IMG/VR virus record: IMGVR_UViG_3300035107_000641 | Coordinates: 1 to 59,488 of that record | DNA from: a virus | Direction: 5' to 3' (one strand) | Length of the DNA stretch: 59,488 nucleotides | The notes under the pieces: model-generated | The model's database searches: none | Seen by the model: the letters and a program-made list of their open reading frames with translations, nothing else | What the model was told of the DNA's origin: nothing | Position numbers and translations under genes: made by a program | Shown here: in pieces, positions 48,596 through 57,180 of the stretch | Position numbering within the stretch: position 1 is the stretch's first letter | How the letters are laid out: the number at the start of each line of letters is the position of its first letter

Positions 48596-48997
48596 ATGAA
48601 CCAAAAGCAGCAGACCAGTAAACAAAAAGAGACCAATCAAACCAAGCCGCTGACCATGGATTCGGTCGATGCCATCTACAAGGATGGATTCGACGCCGAC
48701 GTTCAGGTCGAGCAAGACCTCGTGAATCGAGGTGGCCCTTTGACGCGAGCGGGAGTTCTCGCCTCGCGAACATTCAGGTTCGTGATGCTGATGTTGATGA
48801 ACGGGGTTGTACCCTGGATTTGCCTCAGCTTCATCACACTGGGCTGTCTCGACAAACTGGAGTGGTGGCACGTGCTCGCGCTGACGTGCATCGCGCTTGC
48901 GCAGCTTGCCTTGGTGGGGTCTGGAGAAACAAGCCATGGGCAAAAAAGACATCCGAGTCAACCTGCGCCTCTCCAAGGAGGTGAAGGATCGACTTGA
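48596..48997 (+). CDS. Cassette 2 membrane protein, 133 aa
   Basis: ATG 48596 lacks a strong ribosome site. A Gln/Lys-rich N-terminus leads to 'RFVMLMLMNGVVPWICLSFI' and 'WWHVLALTCIALAQLALVG', two membrane segments. The C-terminus is polar and overlaps the RHH gene by 62 bases. It occupies the same slot as the 46433 gene. Confidence 0.62.
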   Translation: MNQKQQTSKQKETNQTKPLTMDSVDAIYKDGFDADVQVEQDLVNRGGPLTRAGVLASRTFRFVMLMLMNGVVPWICLSFITLGCLDKLEWWHVLALTCIALAQLALVGSGETSHGQKRHPSQPAPLQGGEGST

Positions 48998-49157
48998 AAA
49001 AGCATGTGAGCGCTCAGGCGCGGGCACCTTGAGCGATACGATTCGCCAAGCACTCGTCGTCTATGATGTGCTCTTGGAAGCGACGAGTTCTGGGAAGGAG
49101 TTGGTCCTCAAAGGAGAAGACGGTTCAGAGCAGCCTGTTTACCTTGCATTCAAGTAA
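48936..49157 (+). CDS. Cassette 2 ribbon-helix-helix protein, 73 aa
   Basis: ATG 48936 has GGAG 9 bases upstream. 'DIRVNLRLSKEVKDRLEKAC' and 'TLSDTIRQALVVYDVLLEA' give the RHH fold, and the C-terminus 'KELVLKGEDGSEQPVYLAF' matches cassette 1 in form. It probably binds the GTGAGTACA array and represses its own cassette. Confidence 0.82.
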   Translation: MGKKDIRVNLRLSKEVKDRLEKACERSGAGTLSDTIRQALVVYDVLLEATSSGKELVLKGEDGSEQPVYLAFK

Positions 49158-49167
49158 GAGGAGTAGC

Positions 49168-50151
49168 GTGAGCGATCGAGGCAAGAAGAAGAAGCGAAGA
49201 AGCCGTAAAGCAAAGGTCCCGCAGTTGCGAGGAACAGAACTCGTCAAGGATCCAAAGTTACGGCGATTCAATTTCAATCGGTGTTCCGATGAGCAACTCC
49301 ATGTGCTTATCGGAACCTTCGATGCTTGGCGTAACCAAGATTCTACGACTCACGTTGAAGCCTCCTTGAGTGATTACTGGCGCACATTCAGCACAATAGC
49401 AGTCACAAGGATGGCAGAAACTCAAGCAAATCCGCCTGTTGTGGAAGACATGACGTTGGAGGAACTTGAGGGTTTTGGATTCCTTCTCGCCAGCCACAAA
49501 AACGTTGTTGATTTGACGGAAGGCAAGAGTTTCTCAGCATCTATTGATAACCAATACAGGCTCTTGTTCTACAACAAAGTTGGTTGGAAATCTGTTGCGT
49601 CTTCGACAGGAGAAGAGTTTTTCTCCTCTTTGGTGAAATGCTACCAGCACGGAAAACGATATGTCTTCGAACTCATCATTGAGGATGATTACCTTGATCC
49701 AAAACCTGAGGGCGATACAAGCAGGTCTGGTCGAGACATAAGTACGTGGGGAGAGCTTCTCGCGCGTATAGACGTACTTTCCAAGCAATTGATGCTGCCG
49801 AACTCTGATAACCTGATGAGTACCACAGAGCTTGCCTCTTCACTGACTGCAAAAGCTGCATCGACAATGTTGCGGCCTGCCTCAAAAACCCTTCTGGAAC
49901 AAGCAAAACATGCAGAAGGCACGGGGTTGCTCAATACGATGAAGCACTTACGTAACGCAGAGGCGCACCTGATGGTGTCGAATACCAAGGAGTTGGAGCC
50001 TGTGAACTCTTCACTTCGCATGGCTTTGGCAGGCATGCATTCCCCTAGACGGCTGGGCCTTGTAGATACAATGGCGCGGGAGCATCTCGAGCAATACAAC
50101 CGGCTCATGCATCGGCTAGACCCTACGGGCGTGTTGCGAAATTTGAAGTGA
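49168..50151 (+). CDS. Cassette 2 large protein, 327 aa
   Basis: GTG 49168 has GAGG 6 bases upstream. It has a strongly basic N-terminus ('RGKKKKRRSRKAKVPQLRG'), then a helical and beta-containing body with Ser/Thr-rich helices. The end 'QYNRLMHRLDPTGVLRNLK' is shared with cassette 1. The gene stops 2 bases before the convergent hub gene stop. Probable effector; no family recognised. Confidence 0.68.
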   Translation: MSDRGKKKKRRSRKAKVPQLRGTELVKDPKLRRFNFNRCSDEQLHVLIGTFDAWRNQDSTTHVEASLSDYWRTFSTIAVTRMAETQANPPVVEDMTLEELEGFGFLLASHKNVVDLTEGKSFSASIDNQYRLLFYNKVGWKSVASSTGEEFFSSLVKCYQHGKRYVFELIIEDDYLDPKPEGDTSRSGRDISTWGELLARIDVLSKQLMLPNSDNLMSTTELASSLTAKAASTMLRPASKTLLEQAKHAEGTGLLNTMKHLRNAEAHLMVSNTKELEPVNSSLRMALAGMHSPRRLGLVDTMAREHLEQYNRLMHRLDPTGVLRNLK

Positions 50152-50153
50152 CC

Positions 50154-51215
50154 TCACTCCAGGAGTTTTTTGAGCGCATACCCCGCGCGCTCGAGCCCTT
50201 TCGCAGTGAGCTCGTCCACGGCCACAAACTTCTTATCCAACCGCCTCTCAAACACATGCACCGCGCCCTGCACCCCTGCCTGCGCGCGCTGCAACCCTAC
50301 CTCGGCGATCGTCTGAAACGCAGGCAACAGCTCCATCCCAGGGAAGTCACGTAGCGTCGCGCCGGGCGGCTTTGGCTCGACCTTCGTGACCTCGAGATCC
50401 ATCATCATCAGCTTCCCCTCGTGCCCGTTGTCCCCGCTCGCCTTGATCTTTCGCACGATGTAGAAGCCATCGACATCCCCCTCCCCCTCCACCTTGATGA
50501 AGCGCCGCACCCGGTGCCTGGCGTCGAGGATCACCTTCAGCCTGAGCCCACGCACGCCCTTGTTGTTGACGACCTTGGGGTAGCCATAGAGCCCGGTCTC
50601 GCGCGAGACGACCACGGCCGGGAGCTTTCTGGCCTCACCGGGCTTCAGGATCACGATCTGATCGCCGTCCATGATCCAGTCAAAACGGTTCGCCGCAGAC
50701 AGCTTGACCATCACCTCCCTGGCGGGCGCGTGATAGGCGAGGTCCTTGAACACCTCCTGTTGCCCGAGGTCTCCTCGGATTGCCTCGTAGGCTGCGACAG
50801 GATCCTTCACCGCGCCCTCGAGCACGTAGAAGAGCCCGCTCCCGATGGTGGCCTTGCCTGGCACCTGCGCCTTGACGACGTTCTTCTGCAGGTTCTTCCC
50901 ATCCCCGCTCTTGATGATCGTCTTCGAGTCCGGCCCGTCATTGTCATGGCTTATCTTGTAGGGCGCCCCGACGAACAGCACGCCAGGATCCTCCTCGTCG
51001 CTCGCGTGTCCAGCGAACAGGGTCACGACGTTGTCCTTCTTCTCGATGAAGCGTTTCTCCTCATCGGTGAGGTTCCAGATCGTGAGCGTCGCGCGGTTTG
51101 GCTTGGGGTCGTCGTCCTTCTGCACGTCGAAGCCAATGGCGTGCTCCCGAAACTCCAACCCCTCGCCACCCGAGGGGCCAAAGATCGCGCGCACGACGCG
51201 GTCATACTTTGCCAT
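50154..51215 (-). CDS. Baseplate hub protein (gp27/late-control-like)
   Basis: The start is ATG 51215 ('MAKYDRVVRAIFGPSGG'). The 353-residue protein has beta-rich parts ('HAIGFDVQKDDDPKPNRATL', 'LFVGAPYKISHDNDG') and 'VSRETGLYGYPKVVNNKGVR', as in hub proteins that cap the tail tube. The C-terminal 58 residues are duplicated at 47965-48140. It lies between the plug gene and the cassettes. Confidence 0.75.
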   Translation of the reverse strand: MAKYDRVVRAIFGPSGGEGLEFREHAIGFDVQKDDDPKPNRATLTIWNLTDEEKRFIEKKDNVVTLFAGHASDEEDPGVLFVGAPYKISHDNDGPDSKTIIKSGDGKNLQKNVVKAQVPGKATIGSGLFYVLEGAVKDPVAAYEAIRGDLGQQEVFKDLAYHAPAREVMVKLSAANRFDWIMDGDQIVILKPGEARKLPAVVVSRETGLYGYPKVVNNKGVRGLRLKVILDARHRVRRFIKVEGEGDVDGFYIVRKIKASGDNGHEGKLMMMDLEVTKVEPKPPGATLRDFPGMELLPAFQTIAEVGLQRAQAGVQGAVHVFERRLDKKFVAVDELTAKGLERAGYALKKLLE

Positions 51216-51226
51216 CTCATCCCCCT

Positions 51227-51619
51227 CTAAGGGTCGATCACGGTGAGCCCGCTGTCCTGCTCGGCGAGCGGCAAGAGGTCTGCCTCGATCTCGTCCGCGC
51301 TGTACCAGGCGAGCTTGACCGCGGCGCCGAGCTCCTCGCGCCCCACGGTCCCCACGCCCTCTCCCTCGCGAAACCCCACGAGCAGCCCAGGCGGCCACCT
51401 GGTCCCGGTGTAGCCCTCGTTGAGCAATACGCCCACCTCGAGCGTCTTGCCGGCGATGACAGGATCCCCGGCCTCGTCGAGCAGGTTGATGGTCCAACGC
51501 TCGAGGCGCTGGTTCCACGTCAGCTCGATCTGAACATCGAAATCCGACAGCGTCACCTCGCGCACGATCGCGCCAGGTGGTGTGGGGGAGGGGATAGGGA
51601 GCGGGATGATCTGTGGCAT
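51227..51619 (-). CDS. Baseplate plug protein, Pam3 gp18-like
   Basis: A 130-residue beta-rich protein opening 'MPQIIPLPIPSPTPP'. The core 'ELTWNQRLERWTINLLDEAG' and 'DPVIAGKTLEVGVLLNEGY' match the small plug proteins of simple myovirus baseplates (W-N-x-R...W-x-x-x-L-x-D-x-x-G). The position between Dit-like and hub genes agrees. Confidence 0.72.
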   Translation of the reverse strand: MPQIIPLPIPSPTPPGAIVREVTLSDFDVQIELTWNQRLERWTINLLDEAGDPVIAGKTLEVGVLLNEGYTGTRWPPGLLVGFREGEGVGTVGREELGAAVKLAWYSADEIEADLLPLAEQDSGLTVIDP

Positions 51620-52242
51620 TACCTTGTCCCAAAACTTCCGAGTGATTTGAGCGCCTGCGCCGCGCCATCAAAGCCGCCAGCGAACACGCTCTTTTGCGCG
51701 CTCGCCGTCTGCTCGGCGCTCGCGGGCGTGGGCGTCACCCTCGCCACGGCGGGAGTGCGCGCCTGGTCCCTGACGAGCGCGGCGAGGATCGAGGCTGGCA
51801 CCTTCGCCGTGAGCGTCTCGGCGATGAGCGCGCGCGAGAAGCTGATCTTGACCTGCACGCTCCTCCCCTGCCTAGCGCGCTTGACGACCTCGTAGGATTC
51901 GATCTGCACGGGCGAGTAGATCCTCAGCTCTCCGGTCACCGTGTAGCGCCCGCCCTGCTCGAGCAAACTGTCGAGGATCTCCAACCCCGTGCGCGTGCGG
52001 TTTAGCCCGAGGTTCTGTTGCGGGTTGTAAGGCGTCTCGGTGAGCCACCCCGAGAGCTCGAAGGAGCCCGCCTCGACCTCGGCGTTATCCGTGCGCTCCC
52101 TTGGCCCTGGGTACTTCGAGACCTTGGCGCGGCGCGCGTGCCGCTCGCTCTCGTTGCCGTCAAGCCAGAGCAGCACCTCGCCCGTGAGCGAGTAGATCGC
52201 GGAGCCAAAGAGCTCGCCTGGTTCGAGAAGTGTTGGCGCCAT
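51619..52242 (-). CDS. Dit-like baseplate/tail protein, 207 aa
   Basis: A beta-rich N-terminal domain ('VSKYPGPRERTDNAEVEAGS', 'FELSGWLTETPYNPQQNLGL') leads to a helical, Ala/Thr-rich C-terminus. This looks like the distal tail ring proteins that join tube to hub. The stop shares a base with the plug gene start. Confidence 0.62.
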   Translation of the reverse strand: MAPTLLEPGELFGSAIYSLTGEVLLWLDGNESERHARRAKVSKYPGPRERTDNAEVEAGSFELSGWLTETPYNPQQNLGLNRTRTGLEILDSLLEQGGRYTVTGELRIYSPVQIESYEVVKRARQGRSVQVKISFSRALIAETLTAKVPASILAALVRDQARTPAVARVTPTPASAEQTASAQKSVFAGGFDGAAQALKSLGSFGTR

Positions 52243-52245
52243 GGT

Positions 52246-54303
52246 TTAAAGCCCCTGCTCGTCATCGAAGAAGTTGTCCAGGAAGTCCTTGTCGATGTCG
52301 AAGAAGCCCTCGTTGTACTCCTCCTTGACCTCCTCGATATCCCGCCCCCTGGCGTCGATGGTGATGTACTTGTCCCCGTTGCCAGCCACCATCGTCTTCG
52401 AGGACGCGCCAGGCAAGAGCCCGGCGGTCGCCACACCTGGCGCGATCGAGCCGAGCAGGCTCGCCGAGAGGTCACCTCCAAAGTCAAACCCGCCAGGCAA
52501 CTCGCGAAAGAACCCCGTGACCCTGTCCATCAGCGCGCCGATCTTCTCGGCGCCGAGCTCGAACATCCGCACGATCGCGTTGACGTAGAACTGAAACAAC
52601 TCGATTGCCCCGTCCTTCATCCTCACCAGCGCGCCCCAGATCCCGGTCAGGATGTCAGGGATGTAGCTCAAGCCTACAGCGAACGCCGAGACGAGCCCGA
52701 TGATGGCGAGTATCCCCACGACGAGCACCCCGAGCACGACCTTGATCGCGATGAGCAGCGCGCCATCGAAGAGGTCATAGACAAACATGATCCAGTCAAA
52801 GAGCGCGCGAAACGCCTTGCCCGCCGCGTCCTGCGCGCTGGCGATGAGGTCCATCACGTCCACCACGCCAAACCCGAACTCCTTGCCAAGCCACTCGAGC
52901 AACCCGTTGACCGAGTCCACGAAGAAGGCGATGAGATCGAGCACGAAGGTCTTGATCTCCTCCCAGTTGTTCGCGATGGCGATCGGCATCATGAGCAGCG
53001 GGTTGAAGATGCGCAGCAAGGTCAGCGCGATCTTCTTCCCCTTCTCGATGTCCGCGGCGACCTTGGGGTCGAGCCCGAAGAGCCTGGCGAAGAGGGACTG
53101 GCTCGCATCCTGTGAGTTGAAGAAGGTGTAGACGTCCTGCACGGCGCCGAGGAAGAACCCGATACCAGCCGCGATGGCGAGCAGTGGTCCGAGCCCCACG
53201 GCGAGCAGCGGCGCCAGGAACGCCACAAACTTTCCGATCGCGGCCGCTGCTGCGGGCGCCTTCAACACGGCGAACGCGCCCCCGAGCGAGAGCACCACGC
53301 CGAGCAGCAGGCGCCCTGCGTTGGTCCACCCTCCAAACTGGTCGAGGATCTCCCCCATCTCCTCGGGCATCCCGTCGATCGTCTCGCGCAGCCACCGGAT
53401 CATCTCGGTGGCGTATTCGACGCCCGTCGCAAACAGATCCGCCGGAGCTCCGAGGACCTCGTCGACAAAGGGCCTGGCGACCTTGTAGAGCTCGGTGAAC
53501 TCCACGAGCATCTCATCGAGCGCGGGCAGATACCGGAGCACGAAGGTCGAGGCGGACGCGTCGGTGATCTGCTGGAGGTTCGCGAGCGTGTCCTGGAACT
53601 TGCTGGCCTGCTCGAGCGCGGCGTTGGGGATGATCCCGAGGTCTGCGGCCTCCTTCTTCAAAGCCTCGATCTCAGACGCCGAGGCATTCAGAAGCCTGGT
53701 CATTTTGCGCAGTGCGTCTTCGCCAAAGAGCTTCGCGCCGAGCTGGAGACGTTTGGTGTCATCAGGGATCGCGCGCAAGGCAGCCGTCACGGCTTCGAGC
53801 CTCGCGGCGGGGTCCATGGCGAGCAGCTCTTTCACCGAGAGCCCGAGGTCGTCAAAGAGCTTCTTCTTCTCCTTGCTGCCCGCGGCCGCGTTGCCAAGCT
53901 CGAGCCCGATCTTGTTGAAGCTGTTGCGGAGCTCGTCGATGTCGGTGCCGGTGCGGCGCGCGATGAACTGCCAGGTTTGCCACGCCTCACCGTTTAAGCC
54001 GATGTCACGTGAGGTCTTGTTGATCTCGTCGGCGACCTGGCTCCATTCGTCGGCGCGCGCGAGCATCGCCGAGGGGGAGAGCTCGGAGATAAGCCCGACG
54101 GCCAGGTCACGGATCCCCTCGTAGAGGTCGGAGAAGAAGTTGATCTTGAAGACGTCGCCGAGCATGGAGGAGGTGTCGTCTGCCCACTTTTCGAGCTCGT
54201 CCTCGGTCTTCTTCTTCTCGTCGTCGAGAACCTCCTTGGACTTTTTATCCATCTTGTAGCCAAGAAGGATGTAGACGTCATCGATTTGCAAGCCCTCGGA
54301 CAC
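52246..54303 (-). CDS. Tail tape measure protein
   Basis: GTG 54303 has GGAGG 7 bases upstream. The 685-residue protein has a helical N-terminal half with 'DEINKTSRDIGLNGEAWQTW' and 'LQLGAKLFGEDALRKMTRLL', typical of tape measures. The centre and C-terminal half carry several long hydrophobic helices ('LLLGVVLSLGGAFAVLKAPA', 'LLAVGLGPLLAIAAGIGFFL'). It sets tail length and probably forms a channel on DNA entry. It follows the chaperone genes as usual. Confidence 0.9.
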   Translation of the reverse strand: MSEGLQIDDVYILLGYKMDKKSKEVLDDEKKKTEDELEKWADDTSSMLGDVFKINFFSDLYEGIRDLAVGLISELSPSAMLARADEWSQVADEINKTSRDIGLNGEAWQTWQFIARRTGTDIDELRNSFNKIGLELGNAAAGSKEKKKLFDDLGLSVKELLAMDPAARLEAVTAALRAIPDDTKRLQLGAKLFGEDALRKMTRLLNASASEIEALKKEAADLGIIPNAALEQASKFQDTLANLQQITDASASTFVLRYLPALDEMLVEFTELYKVARPFVDEVLGAPADLFATGVEYATEMIRWLRETIDGMPEEMGEILDQFGGWTNAGRLLLGVVLSLGGAFAVLKAPAAAAAIGKFVAFLAPLLAVGLGPLLAIAAGIGFFLGAVQDVYTFFNSQDASQSLFARLFGLDPKVAADIEKGKKIALTLLRIFNPLLMMPIAIANNWEEIKTFVLDLIAFFVDSVNGLLEWLGKEFGFGVVDVMDLIASAQDAAGKAFRALFDWIMFVYDLFDGALLIAIKVVLGVLVVGILAIIGLVSAFAVGLSYIPDILTGIWGALVRMKDGAIELFQFYVNAIVRMFELGAEKIGALMDRVTGFFRELPGGFDFGGDLSASLLGSIAPGVATAGLLPGASSKTMVAGNGDKYITIDARGRDIEEVKEEYNEGFFDIDKDFLDNFFDDEQGL

Positions 54304-54304
54304 C

Positions 54305-54499
54305 CTAGCGCCTCCACTGCTGCTCGGTCTTCTCTTTCTGGTGGGCGTTCACCTCGCGCTTGACCTGCGCCTCGAGGTCGAGTTGGCAGAGCGCCGTGAT
54401 GAACTCGCCCCAGTCCATACGGTGCTTGACGTACTCGAGCGTCCCGTACCCCTCGCGGACTAGGGCGCGGTAGATCTGGTCGCGTTCGGAGATGCCGCT
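54305..54499 (-). CDS. -1 frameshift extension of the tail assembly chaperone (GT-type product)
   Basis: The chaperone frame has TCG-AAA-AAA-GCG at 54496-54507, with a run of six A in the mRNA (54499-54504). After a -1 slip there, the new frame stays open for 64 codons to a TAG at 54305-54307, two bases from the tape measure start. The peptide ('SERDQIYRALVREGYGTLEY', 'MDWGEFITALCQLDLEAQVK') is acidic and helical like other G-T tails. It has no ribosome site of its own. The fused protein would have about 317 residues. Confidence 0.72.
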   Translation of the reverse strand, partial: SGISERDQIYRALVREGYGTLEYVKHRMDWGEFITALCQLDLEAQVKREVNAHQKEKTEQQWRR

Positions 54500-55257
54500 T
54501 TTTTCGATGTAGGCTTCGAGGCGACTTTGGATTTCTCTCTCCTCTTTTGAAGGCCGGCCCAGACGTCCAGGACCGACCCCATCTCGAAAGGGAGCCAGAA
54601 TGCCCCCATTGCCATGAGCACCACGAGGTAGTGCTGCATGAACGCTTTGCCAGCGAACACCTCCTTGAAGTGCTCGCCGCCGCAGTTTCGCCAGGCTTCC
54701 ACGCCCCCGAAGTCTTCCCGCACCCAGACGTGCTCGAGCAATTCGCGCACGTACTTGGGCTTGAGGCTGTTGAACGCGCGCGCCAGGTCCTTGCCTGCGT
54801 CCTCGAGCACGCCCATCTCGAGCGTCATGCCCTTGAAGCCACGCTCCTTGATGATCTTCTCACCCCGGTCCATGACAGCCTCGAGGCGCTCGGGGATATG
54901 GACCTGAACGTCTTGCGTGAGTTTTCGCCAGCCTGGCTTCTCGGGGTCATCTTCCCAGGAGCTTTGCTCGGACCACGCGCTCGCCTCCCCTGCCTCGCCT
55001 GGCGAGGTGGGCGTCTGGACCATGTCCGAAGCGATGGCGGCGATCAGCGGCGAGAGCATGCGCCCGAGGTTCGCCGCAGACGACCCGAGCAACGGGAACA
55101 TGATCTGCGCGGCCTCGGCGAAGAAATACTGCGAACGGTCTGCGCTCGGGTAATAGAAGGCAAAGAGCCGGCCGCCGATCTCGAGATCGGCGGCCGGGGT
55201 CTTGTTGCGGATCGGGTCGGGGCGTCCGCTGTAGTCGGTGGTCTTGTGCTCGCTCAC
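54460..55257 (-). CDS. Tail assembly chaperone
   Basis: GTG 55257. A 265-residue helical protein located between tube and tape measure genes, the standard chaperone slot. The C-terminal 30 residues are Lys/Ser-rich and carry the slippery A run. Most ribosomes would finish this product; a minority would make the extended form. It should hold the tape measure during tail assembly. Confidence 0.75.
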   Translation of the reverse strand: MSEHKTTDYSGRPDPIRNKTPAADLEIGGRLFAFYYPSADRSQYFFAEAAQIMFPLLGSSAANLGRMLSPLIAAIASDMVQTPTSPGEAGEASAWSEQSSWEDDPEKPGWRKLTQDVQVHIPERLEAVMDRGEKIIKERGFKGMTLEMGVLEDAGKDLARAFNSLKPKYVRELLEHVWVREDFGGVEAWRNCGGEHFKEVFAGKAFMQHYLVVLMAMGAFWLPFEMGSVLDVWAGLQKRREKSKVASKPTSKKAASPNATRSTAP

Positions 55258-55303
55258 GACGAATGGCTCTTCTTGTGGGGGAGGGGGAAGAAAAGGATCA
55301 GGC

Positions 55304-55732
55304 TCAGATCACGAACCTGTGCTTGAGGTTCGGGGTGCGCCCCTTGACCTTGAGCTCGCCGCCTTCCTTGCCCCAGACAAGCTCGGGTCGGTCGGCGATG
55401 GTGCACTGGCTCGCGTTGGCGACCACGGCCTTGAGCTTGTCGACGATGGTTAACCGGAACTCGTCCAGGGGCGGCGGGCGATCGAAGCGATCCTGAAGCA
55501 GCTTGTGCAAGCGCCGGTCGCTCTTCATGAACGTGATCTCGAAGTCGTACGCGTCCGAGTCATGGCGGTTGCGCTGCGTGCCGCCGTTGGCCGTCTGGTT
55601 GTAGGTGTTGCGCGGCTCCACAGGCGTGAGCTTGATGAAGTCGTTCTCCCCGCCGGTCGTGATCACCTCGTTGTCGAGGATGATCGTACACCCGTTGAGG
55701 TAGTGCGTGGTCTGCCGGTTTGTCTCAGGCAT
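55304..55732 (-). CDS. Tail tube protein (DUF3277-like)
   Basis: AAGGAG lies 7 bases before ATG 55732. The 142-residue beta-rich protein has 'CTIILDNEVITTGGENDFIK', 'DAYDFEITFMKSDRRLHKLL' and a conserved acidic turn, matching the small tube proteins that follow sheath genes in myophages. The position right after the sheath gene makes the call firm. Confidence 0.78.
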   Translation of the reverse strand: MPETNRQTTHYLNGCTIILDNEVITTGGENDFIKLTPVEPRNTYNQTANGGTQRNRHDSDAYDFEITFMKSDRRLHKLLQDRFDRPPPLDEFRLTIVDKLKAVVANASQCTIADRPELVWGKEGGELKVKGRTPNLKHRFVI

Positions 55733-55781
55733 GTGCGGGCTCCTTTAGAAGAGGTCACGGTGGTGCCACACTTTGGTGGCG

Positions 55782-57170
55782 TCAGACGATGGCGTCAGGC
55801 TCCCCGAAGACATCGATCAGCGCCGTCAGGGAGTTGAACCCGTAGGCATCGAGCTTGAAGGTCTCGACGCCATCGAGGTTGACGATGGCCGCCTTGATCG
55901 GCACGCGCTTGTTGTCGAAGTCCGAGCTGCCTTCGAGCTCGGCGAGCGTTGGCACGATCACGCGCACGCTCCCGTTCACGAAGTGCTTGTTGTCGACGCC
56001 CTGCTGGAGGCGCCGGCGCGGGATGTCCGCCACGAGCTCGAACCCGCTCTGGTCGTATGGGATCTTTCGCTGCGTCTCGGCGTAGCTGGTCGCCAGCGTT
56101 GCCCAGTCCTCGAGCGTGCGTTTCAGCGCCCAGAGCATCCCCACGAGGTTGTCCGGGCGAAGGTCGGCTCCGAGCGCCTTGACGCGCGTCGTGGTCGACC
56201 AACTCAAGAGCCTGTTGTAGAAGCCGACGCCCTTGGCGAGCAGGTTCGCCGCCTGCGTCGGCGTGGGCTTTGTCTGCGTGAAGCCAATCAACGGCACGCT
56301 CGCCCACCCCACGCTCTTTTGATCAGCGTCAGCCGTGAGGCGCTCGCACATCAGGGCGAACGCAAACTGCTCGGCGGTCGTCGCATGATACCAGCCAAAG
56401 CCACCGAAGATGCCAAGTTCCTGCATCCTGTCGGTGAGATCGTCGGAGGCGTCGAGCAAGGTCACGTCGCTGAGTTGCTGGCAGTAGAGGCGATCGTTGT
56501 TCTGTGCCCAGAGCGAGGCGAGCTCCACGTCGCGCGCGTCAGGGCTCGTGTCGACGAGCGAGAAGCCAAACCATGCCTCGTTCTCGCTCAGGACCTCGTC
56601 GAGCTCATCCGAGATGGAGAGCGCGGCGGTGGTCGTGGTGGGCGCGCCGAGGTTGCTGTTTGGAGAAGTCACGGTGACCGTGTAGTCGTCTCCTTTGAGC
56701 CCGGTGATGGTGAGGATGTCGGTGCCCGAGTCAAACGCCGCGGTGAAGTCATCGCTGCCGTTGACCTCTCCCTGGAGCCCTGCGCCAATCGCGTCGGTGG
56801 TGCTGCTCGAAGCAGTGAAGGTGTAAGGTGTTCCGTTCAAGGTCACGACCCAGGCGCCGTCATCAGAGCCGGTGAGCTGGATGGTGACGACCTTGGCGAC
56901 CGAGTACGCGACGCGCCCGACGTACACGCGCGTGGGCTTGTTCTTCTGGTTGAACGCGTTGGTGACGGCGCGATACTGCTCGGCGCTGATCTCTCCTGCA
57001 TCGTAGTCGACCTTGGCGCTCTTGGCGCTGGTGTAGACCCGGACGCGCTCGGCCATGGAGCAAGGACCGGCGGCGAGGCCGTAGCTAAACGCCTGGCGCT
57101 CGGAGGCACCTGCGACCGCGCTGAAGGATCCCTGGAGGACTTCATCTCCCCAACTGTATTCGAGGCTCAT
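55782..57170 (-). CDS. Contractile tail sheath protein (DUF3383-like) with inserted beta module
   Basis: GGAG lies before ATG 57170. Of 462 residues, the front 90 include 'RVYTSAKSAKVDYDAGEISA', and the back half 'FGWYHATTAEQFAFALMCER', 'GFTQTKPTPTQAANLLAKGV' and 'GVDNKHFVNGSVRVIVPTLA', as in DUF3383 sheaths. Residues about 93-175 are an inserted module ('WVVTLNGTPYTFTASSSTT', 'ILTITGLKGDDYTVTVTSPN') found also in decoration and tail proteins here. The module probably faces outward on the sheath. Confidence 0.85.
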   Translation of the reverse strand: MSLEYSWGDEVLQGSFSAVAGASERQAFSYGLAAGPCSMAERVRVYTSAKSAKVDYDAGEISAEQYRAVTNAFNQKNKPTRVYVGRVAYSVAKVVTIQLTGSDDGAWVVTLNGTPYTFTASSSTTDAIGAGLQGEVNGSDDFTAAFDSGTDILTITGLKGDDYTVTVTSPNSNLGAPTTTTAALSISDELDEVLSENEAWFGFSLVDTSPDARDVELASLWAQNNDRLYCQQLSDVTLLDASDDLTDRMQELGIFGGFGWYHATTAEQFAFALMCERLTADADQKSVGWASVPLIGFTQTKPTPTQAANLLAKGVGFYNRLLSWSTTTRVKALGADLRPDNLVGMLWALKRTLEDWATLATSYAETQRKIPYDQSGFELVADIPRRRLQQGVDNKHFVNGSVRVIVPTLAELEGSSDFDNKRVPIKAAIVNLDGVETFKLDAYGFNSLTALIDVFGEPDAIV

Positions 57171-57180
57171 GGCACTCTCC

